A stretch of DNA of 64,000 nt from Apostichopus japonicus (GCF_037975245.1 NC_092564.1:28504984-28568983); one strand, 5' to 3'. Shown: positions 1 through 13,511, counted from the stretch's first letter. Numbers and translations are program-made. Notes: generated from the sequence alone by a model not told the origin.

Positions 1-150
1 CTGTGATAGCCTTGTTGTGAATCACATGATATAGCTTAGTTGTGAAGCCCTGTAATATAACTTTTTGTGAAGCTCACAGAGACTGATTTATCGTGAAGCC
101 GAGAGATACAGCTTCACAGTGAAGCTAGTTTACATTTTTGTGAAGATCAT
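1..150. repeat. Degenerate GTGAAGC-containing tandem repeat
   Basis: The motif TTGTGAAGC or close variants (TTGTGAATC, TCGTGAAGC, CAGTGAAGC) recurs about every 25-35 bp across the left edge, separated by similar spacers containing GATATAGC or GAGATACAGC. The units have diverged and the array may extend left of the window. No function is indicated. Confidence 0.5.
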
Positions 151-2197
151 CCATTGCATTGATACTCTTACAGTGTTTGTTAACTTTATCCTCATATTCT
201 ACTGGAGAAACATTTCCATTAACTTAGATACTCAAGACCATTAACCTAGAGGGAGCAATGCAAGGGTTGGGGGGGGGGGAGACTATTGGACTGGCGTGGA
301 ATACTCAAGCTGTCTTATGTAACTTCTCTTCAACCAGCTTGCCTTATACTTTATGGAAGGCAAATTCCTGATGGTATCATAATCCCAAGTCCCATCATTT
401 ATGACGAAATTTTCCACTCAAAAGCTGTTTTAAAATATTTGTGCTTGGCATATCTGTAAAATGGCCTAAAGGTAATTTTGTTGAATTTTCGATAATAAAC
501 ATTTCTGACCTCATAGGACTCCCTGGTTGGTGTTGGGGTTAGAGGTCGCTGATATTTCCATCAATTTTACCTTCCTCCCAATCTAAATTAGCCCGCTCTT
601 CTAAGGACTGTTGAAAAATGTCTTTTGAAAGAGGCCAGAGGAAGGCAGGAAAAATCCAAAGCTTGTTTGATCAAGAGTAAAAAAAAAGAAGGTAGCTTGC
701 CAACAAGATCTATTTGTTTGAAAGTGAAGAGAGTTTACTTAGAATGAGGACAGTAAGAGTAAAAATTGTTGGGATGGATGGGAAGGAACACCGCTGAAAC
801 TAGAGAAAACTGCACCCTGCACATATATAGATCTGTTGTGATTCAATGTATTATGTTCTTCGCAATGTACAGTGTTTCAAAATTCACGCTGCACATGCAC
901 GTACGTGTTACGCCTTAAAGCCCCCCCCAAAAAATGGATAAGAAAAATAAAGGTTCAATATTATGGCCAAGTAGTTGATCATTTATTTCAGTTCCTAGTA
1001 GATGATTCAAAATCCTAATCAATGAGATCAACAATGTTGTTGCAACATGTTGTACCACAAATTGTAACTATTTATATTTAAGCTCTAGGCTCTAGCTCAC
1101 ATTGGATGTAACCATAAAGAAGAGAAATGTCTGTAACCTCATAAAAAACTTTGTTAGAGAAAGGAAACGAGTCTTTTCTTTTAGTCTTTTGAAAAAAATG
1201 TAACCAGATAAGCTGTAAAATTATGGTCTGCACTTCTTTTGTACAACATGTTGATATCTAAATGGTTGAAATGATTACCAGTTCTTAGCATTGATAGTTT
1301 ACTGTGCGTAGTACTGTGTATGCTACATTGCAGTGCGTTGTGCCCATCATATATGATGAATGAGATATATCCTGTGCTATACACAATAATCTTTGCATGC
1401 GTGGCCTCAGCATGCGGAGAATATGCATATGAAAATATTGAATAACCTTAAACAGTAAACTCGGAAAAGGCCAGAGATGGTGAAATGCATGAAGGGATGC
1501 AATCAAGCATAGTCAAAAAACCCCTCTCTTACCAACAAGAAAACATCACTAATCAATGTGTAGTAGGGTAGGTAGCTCTCTGCACAAGCAAATTGAAGTG
1601 TGTACAATAGCTTGCCGCAGGGAGAGTACGGCAGTCGAAAAATGAGATTCAGGCATGCATGAGTGATGTAGATGAGGCGTTTATTTTTTGATGTCGATTC
1701 CCTGGAGAAAAGTGCATAGAGACACGGTGTTAAACCGATGATAGGGAGGGAAAAATGGTGGCCAGTCCCTTGTTTTTGCAGCAAGCTGTTTCTGAGCGAA
1801 TGATTTCGAGTCACAAGTGGGAAGAAAGTTTATTGGCGTCAAAATATGTCGGAATAAACGATAAGGGAAAAGTTGAGACTAAATTTAATGACTTTGGCTT
1901 GGACAAACAGCATTTATCTCACGAGATTAATAAAACCGCATCTGGAAACTTGTAAGGAGAGTGACCGTGATAAAGGCCAAGGTGTAGTCCTCCTCTAATC
2001 AACAGAATGCCCTGAGTTTAAACTATCTAATTTATGCGTAATCTGTAATCAGTGGGGAGAAGAGGATAGGGTTTTCGTTTCTTGCTGAAACTCATCTTGA
2101 TTATGTTAATAGGAGTGATATGCCTAGAAATCGAAATAAATTAAATTAAATCATCTTATATTTAAATACAAAATTGTTATTCTCTTTTCTCTTGTAG
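1..2197 (+). other. Probable Smad6/7 intron, upstream part
   Basis: There is no recognisable coding exon here. The first Smad6/7 exon visible in the window begins at 2198 with a split codon, so this stretch should be the 3' part of the preceding intron; the interval ends in a pyrimidine run and TAG acceptor at 2195-2197. No open frame resembles an MH1 domain, which should carry the zinc-binding Cys/His residues and a basic hairpin, so that exon is probably left of the window. The region is AT-rich and CpG-poor, with a short G run near 270-280 and a degenerate GTGAAG repeat at the left edge. Confidence 0.6.
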
Positions 2198-2251
2198 AAT
2201 CACCACCACCACCATATAGCAGATATCCTGTCAAGCGGCCCCAAGATGAAG
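2198..2251 (+). CDS. Smad6/7: Inhibitory Smad (Smad6/7), PY-motif linker exon
   Basis: This 54-bp internal exon lies between a TCTCTTTTCTCTTGTAG acceptor and a GTAAAG donor. It begins with the last two bases of a split codon and ends with the first base of another, so both flanking introns are phase 1. It encodes SPPPPYSRYPVKRPQDE. In vertebrate Smad7 the sequence ESPPPPYSRYP lies directly after the MH1 domain and is the PY motif bound by WW domains of HECT E3 ligases such as Smurf1/2, which the inhibitory Smad recruits to type I receptors. The preceding codon would be GAA (Glu) if the upstream exon ends in G, matching the conserved E of ESPPPPY. The downstream exon at 4290 is in phase. The exon is too short for an ORF search; the call rests on the motif, the splice sites and the phase match. 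That it is spliced this way is inferred. Confidence 0.9.
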
Positions 2252-4289
2252 GTAAAGCTGGAACTAGCAGCAAGTTTACCAAACATTTGCAGAATAATAT
2301 ATTTAAAAAAGAAAAGATTTACAATGATTTTAAGTACAAGACACTCCTAATTTAAGGCACCGAAATATATTTTTATTTCAGGATTTAAGAGCGAGTGATC
2401 CCATTTAGAGTTTTATGATTGTTTTGATCTGTGATTCTTAGAATAATTACTTTGATGTCGGTGTTGGTAGTGTTTGGCAACAATCAAATTAAAGACACTT
2501 TTAAGCTCATATTCTTCACGATTTGAAAGAAAATTGAGTAAGAATGATACAAATGAATCTCATGATGATGAGATGTTAAATATGAAGATGAACTATAAAA
2601 AGGTGAATCAGAAGCATATCCACAATCTGTTTGAAACATCTTGTCAAGGAAAATCCATCTTTTCTATATTTAATCACTTTTCGATGTTGTGCTCAACAGT
2701 GCAAGCTCTACTGGTTAATGAAGTAGTCGACGAGTTCACAGTACTAAGAATATTAAAGCTGGAAAAGACGTTTTGGTTGAGTTTGGTAGAATTTGTCAAA
2801 CAATGGATTAGAAATAAACATTTAAGGCCTACACAGAGGAGCTGAGTCCATCATCAATTTAGCCTTAAAGGAAGTATTACAGAGATTTTAACATATTTTT
2901 AACATTAAGGTGAATAACTGGAATATCTTGATATCCAGAATTAGCTTATAGATGTAGTGTGGATACATTATTTCAGGACTCAAAATTTCATTAAGGCTAA
3001 AATTCGGCCTTAGGTCATCCTTGAAGTTCGTTTACTACTTTGATGTTGTTGCATAAAGTATGTGTCAGATGACCATCCTTCATTCAGCTCCTACTGTGGG
3101 GAGGTTAGAAGTCGGTGTACTATGCACTACTCAGTTTTGCATGTTACAGGGTTTAGCCGATAATTGTGTCATTTCTTATTTGCCCAACGAAAACATTTAC
3201 CGATACTTCTCTTAAAATGTTTGATAGGAGTCAGCATTGATTGTTGATCGTTTTAACAGTGAACATTCCTGTGGAGTGCGGAGTCTGATAAATGACACAG
3301 ATACTGCAGATAATGGCAATTGGAGGGTTGTAAAACCAGTTCTAACAGAGGAGATGAGTTTACCTACACTTATTAAAGTGTCATAAAGTTTGCAGCATTC
3401 TACATCAGCTCTATTCTCAAATGTCAACTAAATGGCATGTCAATCTGCTTGTATGTACTCTTGTCAGTCTGCTATTATGTCTTTGTCATTCAAGAGTGCC
3501 GAAACTTTTTACCCTCTCGCCGGACTATCTCTCATGGACACATGTACGATCGTACAAAGTAGTCCTGTTAATATGCACAGTTATACGTTTATTTAACTTT
3601 CATGATTTCATGCTATGTACTGTACATTAAGGTGGGAGCTCATCAAATAATTTAGTCACTATGTTCGGGACTATAAAGTGAAAGTGGTTGGGGGAGGTGG
3701 GAGATGTGTGCAAATAGAAGGTGCACAGAAGGAAAGGATGGATATAAGTAGAGGGGGAGTAGGTGTGAGAAGGAGGATAGAGGAGGGGAATATGGAATTG
3801 AAAGGTAAATGATTAAGCAGATGTACTTGAACTATGCCATCAACAGCTTTGTGTGGGTCCATCATTATAATCATTACAAACTTCCTTGTTTATATTGACA
3901 ACAACTTGAATAGTCTATCAAGGGAGTTCAGAAATGTGACACCATTTAGCATTTACAAAGTACTAGTTCATAGATTAAGTACTGTAAGTACTGCAAGTGC
4001 AGGCCCTAGCAGATTGAATGTAGTACACAAAATTACTCCTTTTGTCAATGTTTTTTTTATAGGTGTACGTTACTGATAGAAATATTAAAGTTATCCAGAT
4101 ACCAGGACGCCATCAACAAGGCTCTTGTCGTCCAAGGAGATTGAAACAGGAGTAGATATTTTGTGGTTGATAAAGTCAAGTCCCATGCCAGAGTTATTAA
4201 ACAAACTTGGCTTCACTGTTGTAAGTTAAATGTTGTATTCCCATGCATCACATTCAGTAAAAATGGTTCTCTTTTCTCCTCTCTGTTAG
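2252..4289 (+). other. Smad6/7 phase-1 intron (2,038 bp)
   Basis: This is the intron between the PY exon and the linker exon, with donor GTAAAG and acceptor CTTTTCTCCTCTCTGTTAG. It includes a 123-codon open frame at 2474-2845 (no ATG at its start) that matches nothing I recognise, and a copy of a dispersed AT-rich repeat at 2820-3030. I see no RNA gene. Confidence 0.85.
2820..3030 (+). repeat. Dispersed degenerate repeat, copy 1
   Basis: The sequence starts with TTTAAGGCCTACACAGAG, runs through GAATATCTTGATATCC and ends near TTAGGTCATCC. It aligns by eye to 37090-37290, which shares TTAAGGCCT, CAGATATTTA, GAATATCTTGATAACC and a closing AGATGACCTA, in the same order and spacing. It also contains a perfect 10-bp inverted pair, TTAGCCTTAA at 2859 and TTAAGGCTAA at 2991. 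It is probably an old interspersed non-coding element; its superfamily is unknown. Confidence 0.45.
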
Positions 4290-4418
4290 AAACTCACAAA
4301 GCTGGTTTATCATCTGCATCTCACACCTCAATGTTGGACAAGCGAGACTGGACTAACGAAAGTACAGAAACTGGCAATACGCCCACAGAACTCCAGGAAC
4401 CTTATGCACCTCACTCAG
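4290..4418 (+). CDS. Smad6/7: Inhibitory Smad (Smad6/7), linker exon before MH2
   Basis: This 129-bp exon has a strong polypyrimidine-TTAG acceptor and a GTTTGT donor. It is phase 1 on both sides: G from the previous exon plus AA gives Glu, and the last base G joins AT of the exon at 25452 to give Asp. It encodes 42 whole codons, THKAGLSSASHTS to QEPYAPHS, rich in Ser, Thr and Glu with no hydrophobic core, as expected for the flexible and poorly conserved linker between MH1 and MH2. Vertebrate SMAD7 has a comparable Ser/Thr-rich stretch between PPPPYSRYP and the HWC that opens MH2. The identity is inferred from position, order and the exact phase match on both sides, because linker sequence itself is not diagnostic. 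An alternative is that the PY exon joins the MH2 exon directly, which would also keep frame, so skipping of this exon is possible. Confidence 0.8.
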
Positions 4419-7400
4419 GTTTGTCAACACATATTTTATAGTCGCTCAACCCTAGCTGCTGATATTCAGGCAAACTTGGGTACTGTATACCCATTCCAGA
4501 TTCCTTCCGTACTGTAGTACAGGATATTTTAATTATCCAATAACAGAACAGATATTCCGTCAAGGTTTTTTTGGTCTATTCTATTTTTGTCAATTTTTCC
4601 TACAATGCCTGGAGATAAATTTGAGGCCCAGTACCACCAGGGAAGTTATACTTTTAAAGACCTCTAGCAATTTTTTAGCATGCTAATTAAAGTTTGGCGC
4701 CAATAATGATGGACCTTATAATGATATGTAGTACATAAGGGCCAAGCCCAGAAGCTTCTTCGTTGGATGTAATATTATCTAGTCTATCCAGATACCCAGT
4801 CTGTATGCAGTATGTTAGTAACTGTTGCAGGATTGGGACCATCCTTGGACTCAAAGTAGCTTTGGAGTAATACGGTGTCTTTTGAGACAAGTTACCTGCA
4901 GAGAAAACAGTCAAACTAAGATGAATACCAATATTACATACAAGTCATTGCCAAACATGTGATGACTAGCTTGTGTGATGTGAATGTCAAATGCGAGGCT
5001 TCTCAAAAAGCGACCGCCGCCGGGAGAAAATTTTATTCAAAGAGGAAATCATAAGGTCGTTAAAATGGAGTCGGTGGGGGGGGGGCTGAAAATACAATTG
5101 AAACTCTGAAAAAGTTGTATGGAAATCTTGGTACGAATATAAATGATTCTTTCCATGGTGGGTTCATTATGAAAGCAAGCTTTGGCGACGGAGAACTTTT
5201 CTCCTGTAATCCAGCATTCACAGTCTGTTTTCAGCTGACCCAGTTTCCAATCATTAAACCAAATTTGCATGACTGGTTTCTGTCTCTTGGGAGAGCTTTG
5301 ACACATTACAGTGGATCTTAAAAGGTTTTTGCTCATAAAGTTTCCTTGTTATCAATGGAGGATCCTGCAGCATATTATTTTCATGCCTACACAGTAAAAT
5401 GCAGTACTTTCACCCGATCTTTTGAAGTTTGGAAGAATAAAAGTAGTTTGTACAATCAATCCAGTGGAGATTTTCCATAAAAACAGTTTGTTTTCCGCAT
5501 TGGTTTTGTATACATTCCAGCACTATTTGAATACTGTTGTATACTACAAACAAACAAAATCCCATGGCAACAAATTTTAAAACTGTTATAAAACCTTAGT
5601 GATATTAATTTGAATAAATAAAAAAATAAAATGATTATCACAGCTTTGTGGTCACTGTATTTCAAAACTTTGAATTATGTCGCAACTTTATGTAATATGA
5701 TTAAAGCTACAGCGTATAAAATTGCTCTGAAGGAATATTTTTAAAATTAGAAATGAGGTCTCCTAAGCTTTGTTGCATTCATTGAGAGGTTAAGTGTTGA
5801 AGATGTGATCAGGTATTCTGAAGGTACAGTAGGGCTAGGTACAGTAGGCTTGGGATGGATACTGTACCATGAACAGTAAAAAGTAGCAAAACTCTCTGAA
5901 AGTGGCAAGTCTTTCCCCCTCTCATGCTTTGTCTAACTTGAGATCCGTTGAGCCCCTCGATGTATGGTATATCAAGGCAGAGATGAAAAGGTCAGCAGCA
6001 ATCAGTCTGCCGATTACGAATTTAGACCTGTACAGTACTGAGTAGCCCCTAACATGTTAGGTACCGTAGCCCTGTAGCAAACTTATCATGTTTTTTGGCT
6101 GGTATCATGGGAGATGAAGTGGTCGGTCCAATCACTGTCCTCATCTTTCGCTCCTGATGATATTGTTTGGTATTTGTGTGACGGGCTTCAGACATTAACT
6201 GTTTTGTTTGTATCCTGTCTAAACTAGGGATTCTATTTCCATAGTAACTCTGAAAACTTAGTTTGCCTCATGCATAGCTTTTCGAAGGCGCTCCAGGATG
6301 GGACGTTGTTCTCGTCCATTTCGGTGAGCTTCTGTAACAATCTCGGGAGTAACTGGAGCAGTGAACCTTTTTAAAAAGACAGTGAATGCACTTTGTCCTG
6401 TCACATCATGGAGACATGGCATGGAGACATCCAGTATAGCCAGTCGGGCATGTGTCAGACAGAGAACGTGTCCCAGTCAATTCAATACTATAACACTCAG
6501 GAAGGGGTTGTCATCTATCAGACATTGCATTGTGAAATAATAGACTCCAATCAAGCTATGGATGTTTTCAATTAACCATAGACTTTCCTGGCTGACAGCC
6601 CAGGGTTCTTTTTTCCAAGCACACTGGTTCCGTGGATTGTAAACCAGTTTTCTGACCTTGGCCCCAGAGCACTTTGAACAAGCAGAAATAATTGTTTAAT
6701 AACCAACATTGGCATGTTTGCGAGATTTCCTTATCGCCCGCCCAGCTGCCTATAGAAACTACTTGAAGCTGACTCTGGAACAATTCTGTTTACCCTTAAT
6801 TCCATAGTTTAGTCATTATTGTTTTGGTTTAAATTTAGAACGAGAGTTGTTGTCTTGGTGCTACAGTAGAAGCATATTTTCTCTGACTTGTTGTATCAGG
6901 AAAACAATAACAACAACAACTACAACAACAGAGTTTAAACATGTTTATTGGCTTTCTCGACTTATACAGTAGCTGAAAGATTTCTCAGTTATAAAGATGA
7001 TTAATAGAATGTCCCTGAAGTGATGTAAGAAACTGTCACTCTTGTACTGTTAGTTACTAAGTTGCTGGAAGTGTTCTTGACCAAAGATTGGTATTGCCCA
7101 CTCCTTTACCTTTGTAGCAATGATAGTACACATATTCCCACCTCCCCCCACCCCCTCCCCCACCCACAACAAGTACACGGCTGACCATCCACAGCTGCTG
7201 TCTACAAATTTCAAGTTTATCACGCACACACTCTCAATAAGTGTCCATCGCATGTATCAAAGAAATAACAAAATATTGTAAAGATTTTGATATTGGTATC
7301 TTGATATTGTTATTTTTCAAAAAGAATACTTGACCAGTCAAGCTAACAAAACTGGATTGTGAAGAGATTTTGTAATTGCATATTGAAATTCACTAAGATC

Positions 7401-9419
7401 AAATCATCAAGCTGCTACTAAGACTGCAGTTGTACCATGTACATCAAAATTGTTAAGGGTTTCATTACTACTATCCAACCCCCCCCCCCACCCTTATGAT
7501 CATGGTATTAATATCCATTTAAAGATAACAATGTTGTTAAATAAATGTGATTGGCATTTCCTGTGATTTCTTTATGTTCATCATTGGCAAGTGTGATGTC
7601 AAGATGTTTCATTAATGAACCATTGTGGAGAATGTACCCTACTTGTACACTGGATGTGAAATGGTGACATTTATAAACATGAGAGGCTTTAATCATATTC
7701 TTTTCATTCCTACCTGTTGGGTACAGTAGTGTCATGGCACCTGAACAGTTGTTGCTACTGTACATACTTAATGCTGAACTTCAATACCTCAGAATTTACC
7801 TTTGAATGTTGTTAAAGAAGTTGTTTTCTTTTTGTCATGCTGCAAGTACTGCACCCTATTACTGGACATCATCTTGGAATGACAAAGATTTGCAGGATTT
7901 CCATAATTTTACAGCGGCCCTCTCATCTAAAGCTCGACTAAACAAAATAGCTCGGTGGCCTTCGGGGGTAGTTTTCTTCTCATCCCAACTTTTGTGTGTA
8001 TCGTATCTCAAGTCGTGAAGCCTGACCAAGCTTATCATGATTTGAAATGAGGTTTTAGTTGATGAACCTCCTACAGGGATGGGGCACGGTCATACTCCCT
8101 ATAGTTAGAAACAGTTGCTGTGTACACTGCTGGAGAGCTATATTACATTCCCTGTGCTGGGGATTTTAACCAAATAATTGCCTTCTCTTGAAACCTAGGT
8201 CACAGAGACCTCGCAGAGAAAGGCATTTCAGTGAAACCACCTCTCCACAGGCAGAGAATAAATGATTGGGATAACTTGCCACTTGCAATCGTATCTGATT
8301 TCATGAGAAAAGACAACTTGTATAATTGGATAGTTGTAGCATGTGAGGGATTTTGGGATTAATAAATACTCAACTATTGTCATAACCTCGGGTCCTTTCC
8401 TGTGCGTATGTTTGCAAAGAATCGTCAGCTTTCTGCTGTATTATTTCTTCCTTTGCCATCACCTTCCAACCAGCAAACATACAGTATATTATAGTACTAT
8501 AACTACCCAATGTTCAGTCAACATATGATAAAATCCTCTGCTGGTTAGGTAGGCTAGAAGCACTGTAAAGAGTGAGCACTATGCCATTAATCAACACTGA
8601 CGTCTTCCGGACAGCGAGTAGGTACTTGTAATGTAAGGTAGCAACGGTAACATCACTGCCGATGTCTGTAGTAGGTACTGTATTGACTGTGTGCATTAAA
8701 CTTGTAGCAGATGTTACAAGTCAGTCATTGAAAAGTGCATCAGTAGTTTAGTTCATTACTGTTCTGCTTGTGTCACAGGGTGCATTCACTTGAGAATCTG
8801 TAGACTATGGATGATATATCACACGCTTTACATGTTGACTAATTATATGTCTTCACATAGTACTACCTGCATCTCAGAGGCAATTGGGAGACTTTGAAGT
8901 TCACTTTTACTCTGTTATTTATTGTTGTCCTACTGGAAGTGACTAAAGAAACTCTTGTCGATTACAATTGTAACTAAGAACCTCGACATCTCTCAAATCT
9001 CAATTACGACAAAGCGTTTATTTCTCTCCCTAAGAAAGTGACACAAGTCAGTCCAAAAATTTGACTTGTGCAATGTACACAACTTCATGGCCAAGTTATA
9101 CCTATCCAATACTAGGTAAATTTGCAGAGCAAACATAGTGAATTTGCTCAGTTAGGATTGACTTAAACACTGGAGTAGACTGAGACCTGTAAGATCGATT
9201 CTGTTCGTGGTCAGATGAGACTCGACTGGAATGTTTGATGTGTTTAAAAGTGGTAAAGGATCCTCATGGTCAGTAAGGATAGATCTTACACAGTAAGTCT
9301 ACCAGTGGACATCTGTCAACACATGTTATTGTTAATATGTATATATATATCAAAGTATGCAATTATTTTCTAAAGATGAATAAGGGATGACTATTAAATG
9401 GGATTTCTTAGCCATTTCC

Positions 9420-9960
9420 TGTGGGATGTTATAATAAGGATGGATGAAAAGAGGAATGATGTGCTTTCGTCTGTGCCTCGTTAGTGTGAAATTTGAGTTC
9501 AATTTCTAGCTGAATTTTTTAAGGAGATATTGATAGTTGAAATTGTCACAATCCCCATCCTATGTTGAACGTGAAGAAAACAGGTGTGATATGTCACAGG
9601 TACACAGTGACAAATTTGACAATAACATGTTTTGTATTAGTTTTCACTCTATAGTCTTATCCTTGGACTGGATAGGCTTCTGACCTTACTTACTTCCAAG
9701 TTAACAATATACCGTACCAAACCAATCACTGTATATTATTCCTAAATTGGAATGCTTTCCAGTTTGGAATTAAAATATTCAAAATCAGACTGTGAAGTAA
9801 AAACATAGCGTAGGTTTTGTCAACTGACATCTTACGACTTACAGTATTAGACCTGTTTGCTGAAATTTCACATTTGGTGCAAAAAATGTCCACTTCAGAT
9901 TGAAAACGGCATGTAGGAGCATAATTTAAAACTCACTGCAATAATTAGAATACATTCCTA
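9420..9960. mobile_element. Diverged copy of the TTAA-flanked foldback MITE
   Basis: The left part contains GAAATTTGAGTTCAATT, GGAGATATTGATAGTTGA and AACAGGTGTGATATGTCA, which match in order and spacing the left arm of the better preserved element at 62362 (GAAATTTGCATTCAATT, GAGATATTGACAGTTGA, AACAGGTGTGATGTCA). CTTGGACTGGATAGG matches the spacer sequence CTTGGATTGGAT. Near 9860-9940, GACCTGTTTGCT and AAAACGGCATGTAGG correspond to the right arm's CACCTGTTTGCT and AAAACGGTACATAGG. The total span of about 540 bp agrees with 550 bp for the intact copy. The ends are too decayed to define a target duplication. Confidence 0.6.
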
Positions 9961-12533
9961 TCACCGAATTATAATAATTATAAAAAAAAATAAAAACCTC
10001 AGACTATCCTTGGTCTACTTTTGTTGTGCGCTTTAACGACTTTGGTAAATCTCCCACAGAAGTCCGGGGAAAAAAAAGGAAGTCCATATCATTGTTCTGT
10101 CAATTCCTCTGTTATCAAGTTGTATGACATTTGTACACCAAAGTGCCCATGTAGCTAGTTTGTCAAATATGACCTTGAAAACAATGGTTAAAACAAAAAC
10201 TCCCATTGGTGTCTTGCTTTAAAGAGTACCAAACACCTTAATTTTTGGAAGTTAAGTCTAGCTTGAAATTCTTTGGCCTGACAGTTTGCACTAGCAGTTG
10301 TGATGAACTTATTGAGGTTTTCATCTTTTTTTCACTTAGTTTTGTTTTGGGGGCCTTTTGTGGAGCTACCAGTAGATAATATAGATTCTCTATGTATTAG
10401 TTGATGCAGTTAATGGGACTCCCATATGCAGGCAAGCTGCTTGCTGCTGCACTCGTTGTAATGCATGTGTGACACCTAGGGAAGTCGTGGTGAGAAAATC
10501 TGTTGTTCTTTTGGACTTCCCTTGGAAAGCAGTTTATTTCCAGTAACAACATGCAGGGCAGTAAATTGAATCATTACCCTGCTGTTACAGAGTATGTGGT
10601 TTGCAGTCAATTTCAACTGATGTGATAATTTTCTGGGGCAACTTAAAGGTAGTATTGTCCCAAATCTGGAAGACTGCCCCTGGTAGGTTGTAGAAGGGCA
10701 AATGAATAAAGTAGGCCATTTGATTAAAAACCCCAATTGATCTATGGGTTAAAAAAAAGGAACATTTTAGTAGGGCAGTTAAAGCGGTACAGTAATATAT
10801 ACTCTTTTAAGTGTAGTAGTAGACCTAGCCATTTGTGTGGATATTCTAGTTACAAACTGTACATAACAATACCTGTTGTAGATAATGTGAAGAGGCCTGT
10901 CAAATGGGAATATGTCAGAAATATAGGTGGGGGTGGGGGGGGGGGGGTGGGGGAGGCGGTATGTATGTAAGAGAAGGAATGTCTACAAACTGACTTCATT
11001 ATCTGATTCATCCTTTTAAGGATATGTTTTTTTTGTTTTCATTTATTTTTTCATTTAAAGAGGTTACAAACAACAAATTTTCTCCTGTTCTTCTTTGTTT
11101 AAAATCACAACGGCATCCCATAATATCTCCTATCACAACTCGGTTATAGCACTCGTAAGGAGCCGTAGTATATGTCCATATGTAATCTTGTTTAAAAAAA
11201 AATTTAAAAATATTAAATTAAAAAAAATTAAAATTATAACTGAAAGAAATTGAAACTGAGACTTGGAGATCTGTGTCCATCTAATGTGATGTAACTGGCA
11301 GCCATTTTATGCCAACTACAAACTTTAAAAACACTGAAATTTTGAATTTGATTTCTTGAACTGTACTTCCCATCAGTCACACACACACACACATCCCAAA
11401 CCGTTGGTTTATAAGTCTGTCATCAAGCCTTGCCTACACCACACTACATCTATATGCAGTACTTAGTACTACTGTGAAAACCTATTTAGCCCTTAATAAG
11501 GTACAGTTGTATTATAACTCCTCTCTGACATTCAGGGCACAGAGACCATGCCAAAAGCTCTTCTCTTCCCAGCACAATACCCAAGTCATTAAAGATTACA
11601 TAATATCCCCTGTAAAGGCACACACTACCACAAGGAATTATTTGGCTAAGGAATTGCTTCTTAAAGACAGGTTATGTTTAGGATTAAGCCTTCCTTTTAA
11701 CCCTGGCTTGTTTGTGCAAGCCCAGTGTCCAATTTGCATTTCAGATTTGGGTGGCAGTGTGAAAGTGTACCGGTACCAGTAACTGTTAAAGGGAAGAGCT
11801 TTTTCACTTGCTGGCATATTTATCAGACTGTTAGACAGGATATGGAAACACTGTTATTGTCATTTTTTTTGGGGGGCTGCATACTGTTAAAACACAGACA
11901 GTGAGTGGAACTCCTGCAATTTAAACTACAGTGATACTACTGCAGAGAACTTTTGTTCTATGTAACGGGTCTTGACAATATTGTTTTGGAATTAAAATCA
12001 AATGAATCGCTGTACAATTTTTTTTTTTTTTAACGTTGAGCTTAACAGTAAACTGACATTTGATTATTAATTTTTTTTTTTTAGAATTTTACATCATGAC
12101 CAAGTGCCTTCGGTATTATTAATTATAATCTTAAAAATTGAAGCAGAGTGAAGGAGAGTTGTGTCCTCGTAAGCTACTGTCGTTACAATGCCAACTTAAA
12201 CCGGTAAATTTACACACATTTTGTGTACTGTACATATTTAGTTGAAATACTATCAGGCCAGTATTTTTAATTCTTCCCCTGTCAATATTAATGGGAGACA
12301 ATTGAAAGATTTTTTGTTAATGAAGGAATTCATGTTTGTAAACATTACTGAACAGTAATCATAGAGATGCATCCAATATATTTGTATATTTACACAGAGG
12401 AAACTGATTAAATTAATGCAGGTTAATTAATGCATTTGTTTAACAGGACAATTTAGCATTCTGATGTAACTTGATTTGTGTACAAATTATTTTGCAAACA
12501 GTTGTTATTCTGAATAAAAGGAATTACTTAGAA

Positions 12534-12750
12534 TCCTCCTCCTCCTCCTCCTCCTCCTCCTCCTCCTCCTCCTCCTCCTCCTCCTCCTCCTCCTCCTCCT
12601 CCTCCTCCTCCTCCTCCTCCTCCTCCTCCTCCTCCTCCTCCTCCTCCTCCTCCTCCTCCTCCTCCTCCTCCTCCTCCTCCTCCTTCCCCTCCTCCTCCTC
12701 CTCCTTCCCCTCCTCCTTCCCCTCCTCATCCTCACCACCCCAATTCTCAT
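12534..12750. repeat. (CCT)n polypyrimidine tract
   Basis: About 50 uninterrupted CCT triplets run from 12534 to about 12683, then an imperfect tail of CCTCC and TTCCCC blocks continues to about 12750. The + strand is almost pure pyrimidine and the other pure purine. Open frames across it encode poly-Ser on + and poly-Arg on - and are artefacts. Within the Smad6/7 intron the tract would be transcribed as CCU repeats. Confidence 0.97.
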
Positions 12751-13511
12751 CCCCATCCCAATCCTCATCCCTATTGCACTCTAGGCTGAAAGTTTATGTG
12801 TAAACTGACACTTAATGCTCACCGAAGGAAGGGTGAACTCCAGCGCATGAAATAAAAGTTCATTCAACATTCATCCTGTTTTTGGTGGGAAGGATGCGTT
12901 CAAGTTTCCTTCTCTTATTGCCAAGATTAAAAGAGTCATAACTGTCCAATTTCTCCCTTGGAGGTATGATTCTGGTACTCAATAATACAACTGTCAATCT
13001 GAGACTAGGCTATATTCCCTTAAGTTAGCAAAGGTTTGTCTTTGCCGAAAAGTGCACGACCACAGAGCTATGAGATAAGAGCAGGTCAATGTCCCCCCAG
13101 TCTGAGCGGTTTGCTCACTATTAACCTGGGTGTTAGGACAGTACATTTGAATCTTCCACTGTGCAACAGTTACCATGGAGTTGAAAGACTACCCCAAACG
13201 AACTGATCCTTTAGCAGGCTAACAATAGCACACATTTGGAATCTTAATTGTTAGCTGCAACGTGATTAGTACACAGTACGGCTATCTTATCTCTTTGGCT
13301 TCGGCAAGTTCAGTTAGAAGTCCAAAATAGGAGTGTATTTATTTTTTCTGCTTTTGAAACGAGCATGGTTTTCTGATCTCCATAAACTGCAGAACTTAAA
13401 CATACTTTGACGGAAGAAGGCTAGATTTGGACTTGCACACAGCAGTGTTGTCACACATTACCCTTGTGGATGGGAGAGTACAAGCCACATCTCGGGCCAA
13501 TAACATTCATG

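Noticed and set aside
1755-1955. Possible Smad MH1 exon
   Set aside because: It lacks the zinc-binding Cys/His pattern and the conserved MH1 sequence.
2474-2845. 123-codon frame upstream of the linker exon
   Set aside because: It begins without an ATG, shows no domain, overlaps a dispersed repeat and lies within an intron.
12471-12803. Poly-Ser (+) and poly-Arg (-) proteins
   Set aside because: They are translations of the CCT microsatellite; there is no other domain or splice support.
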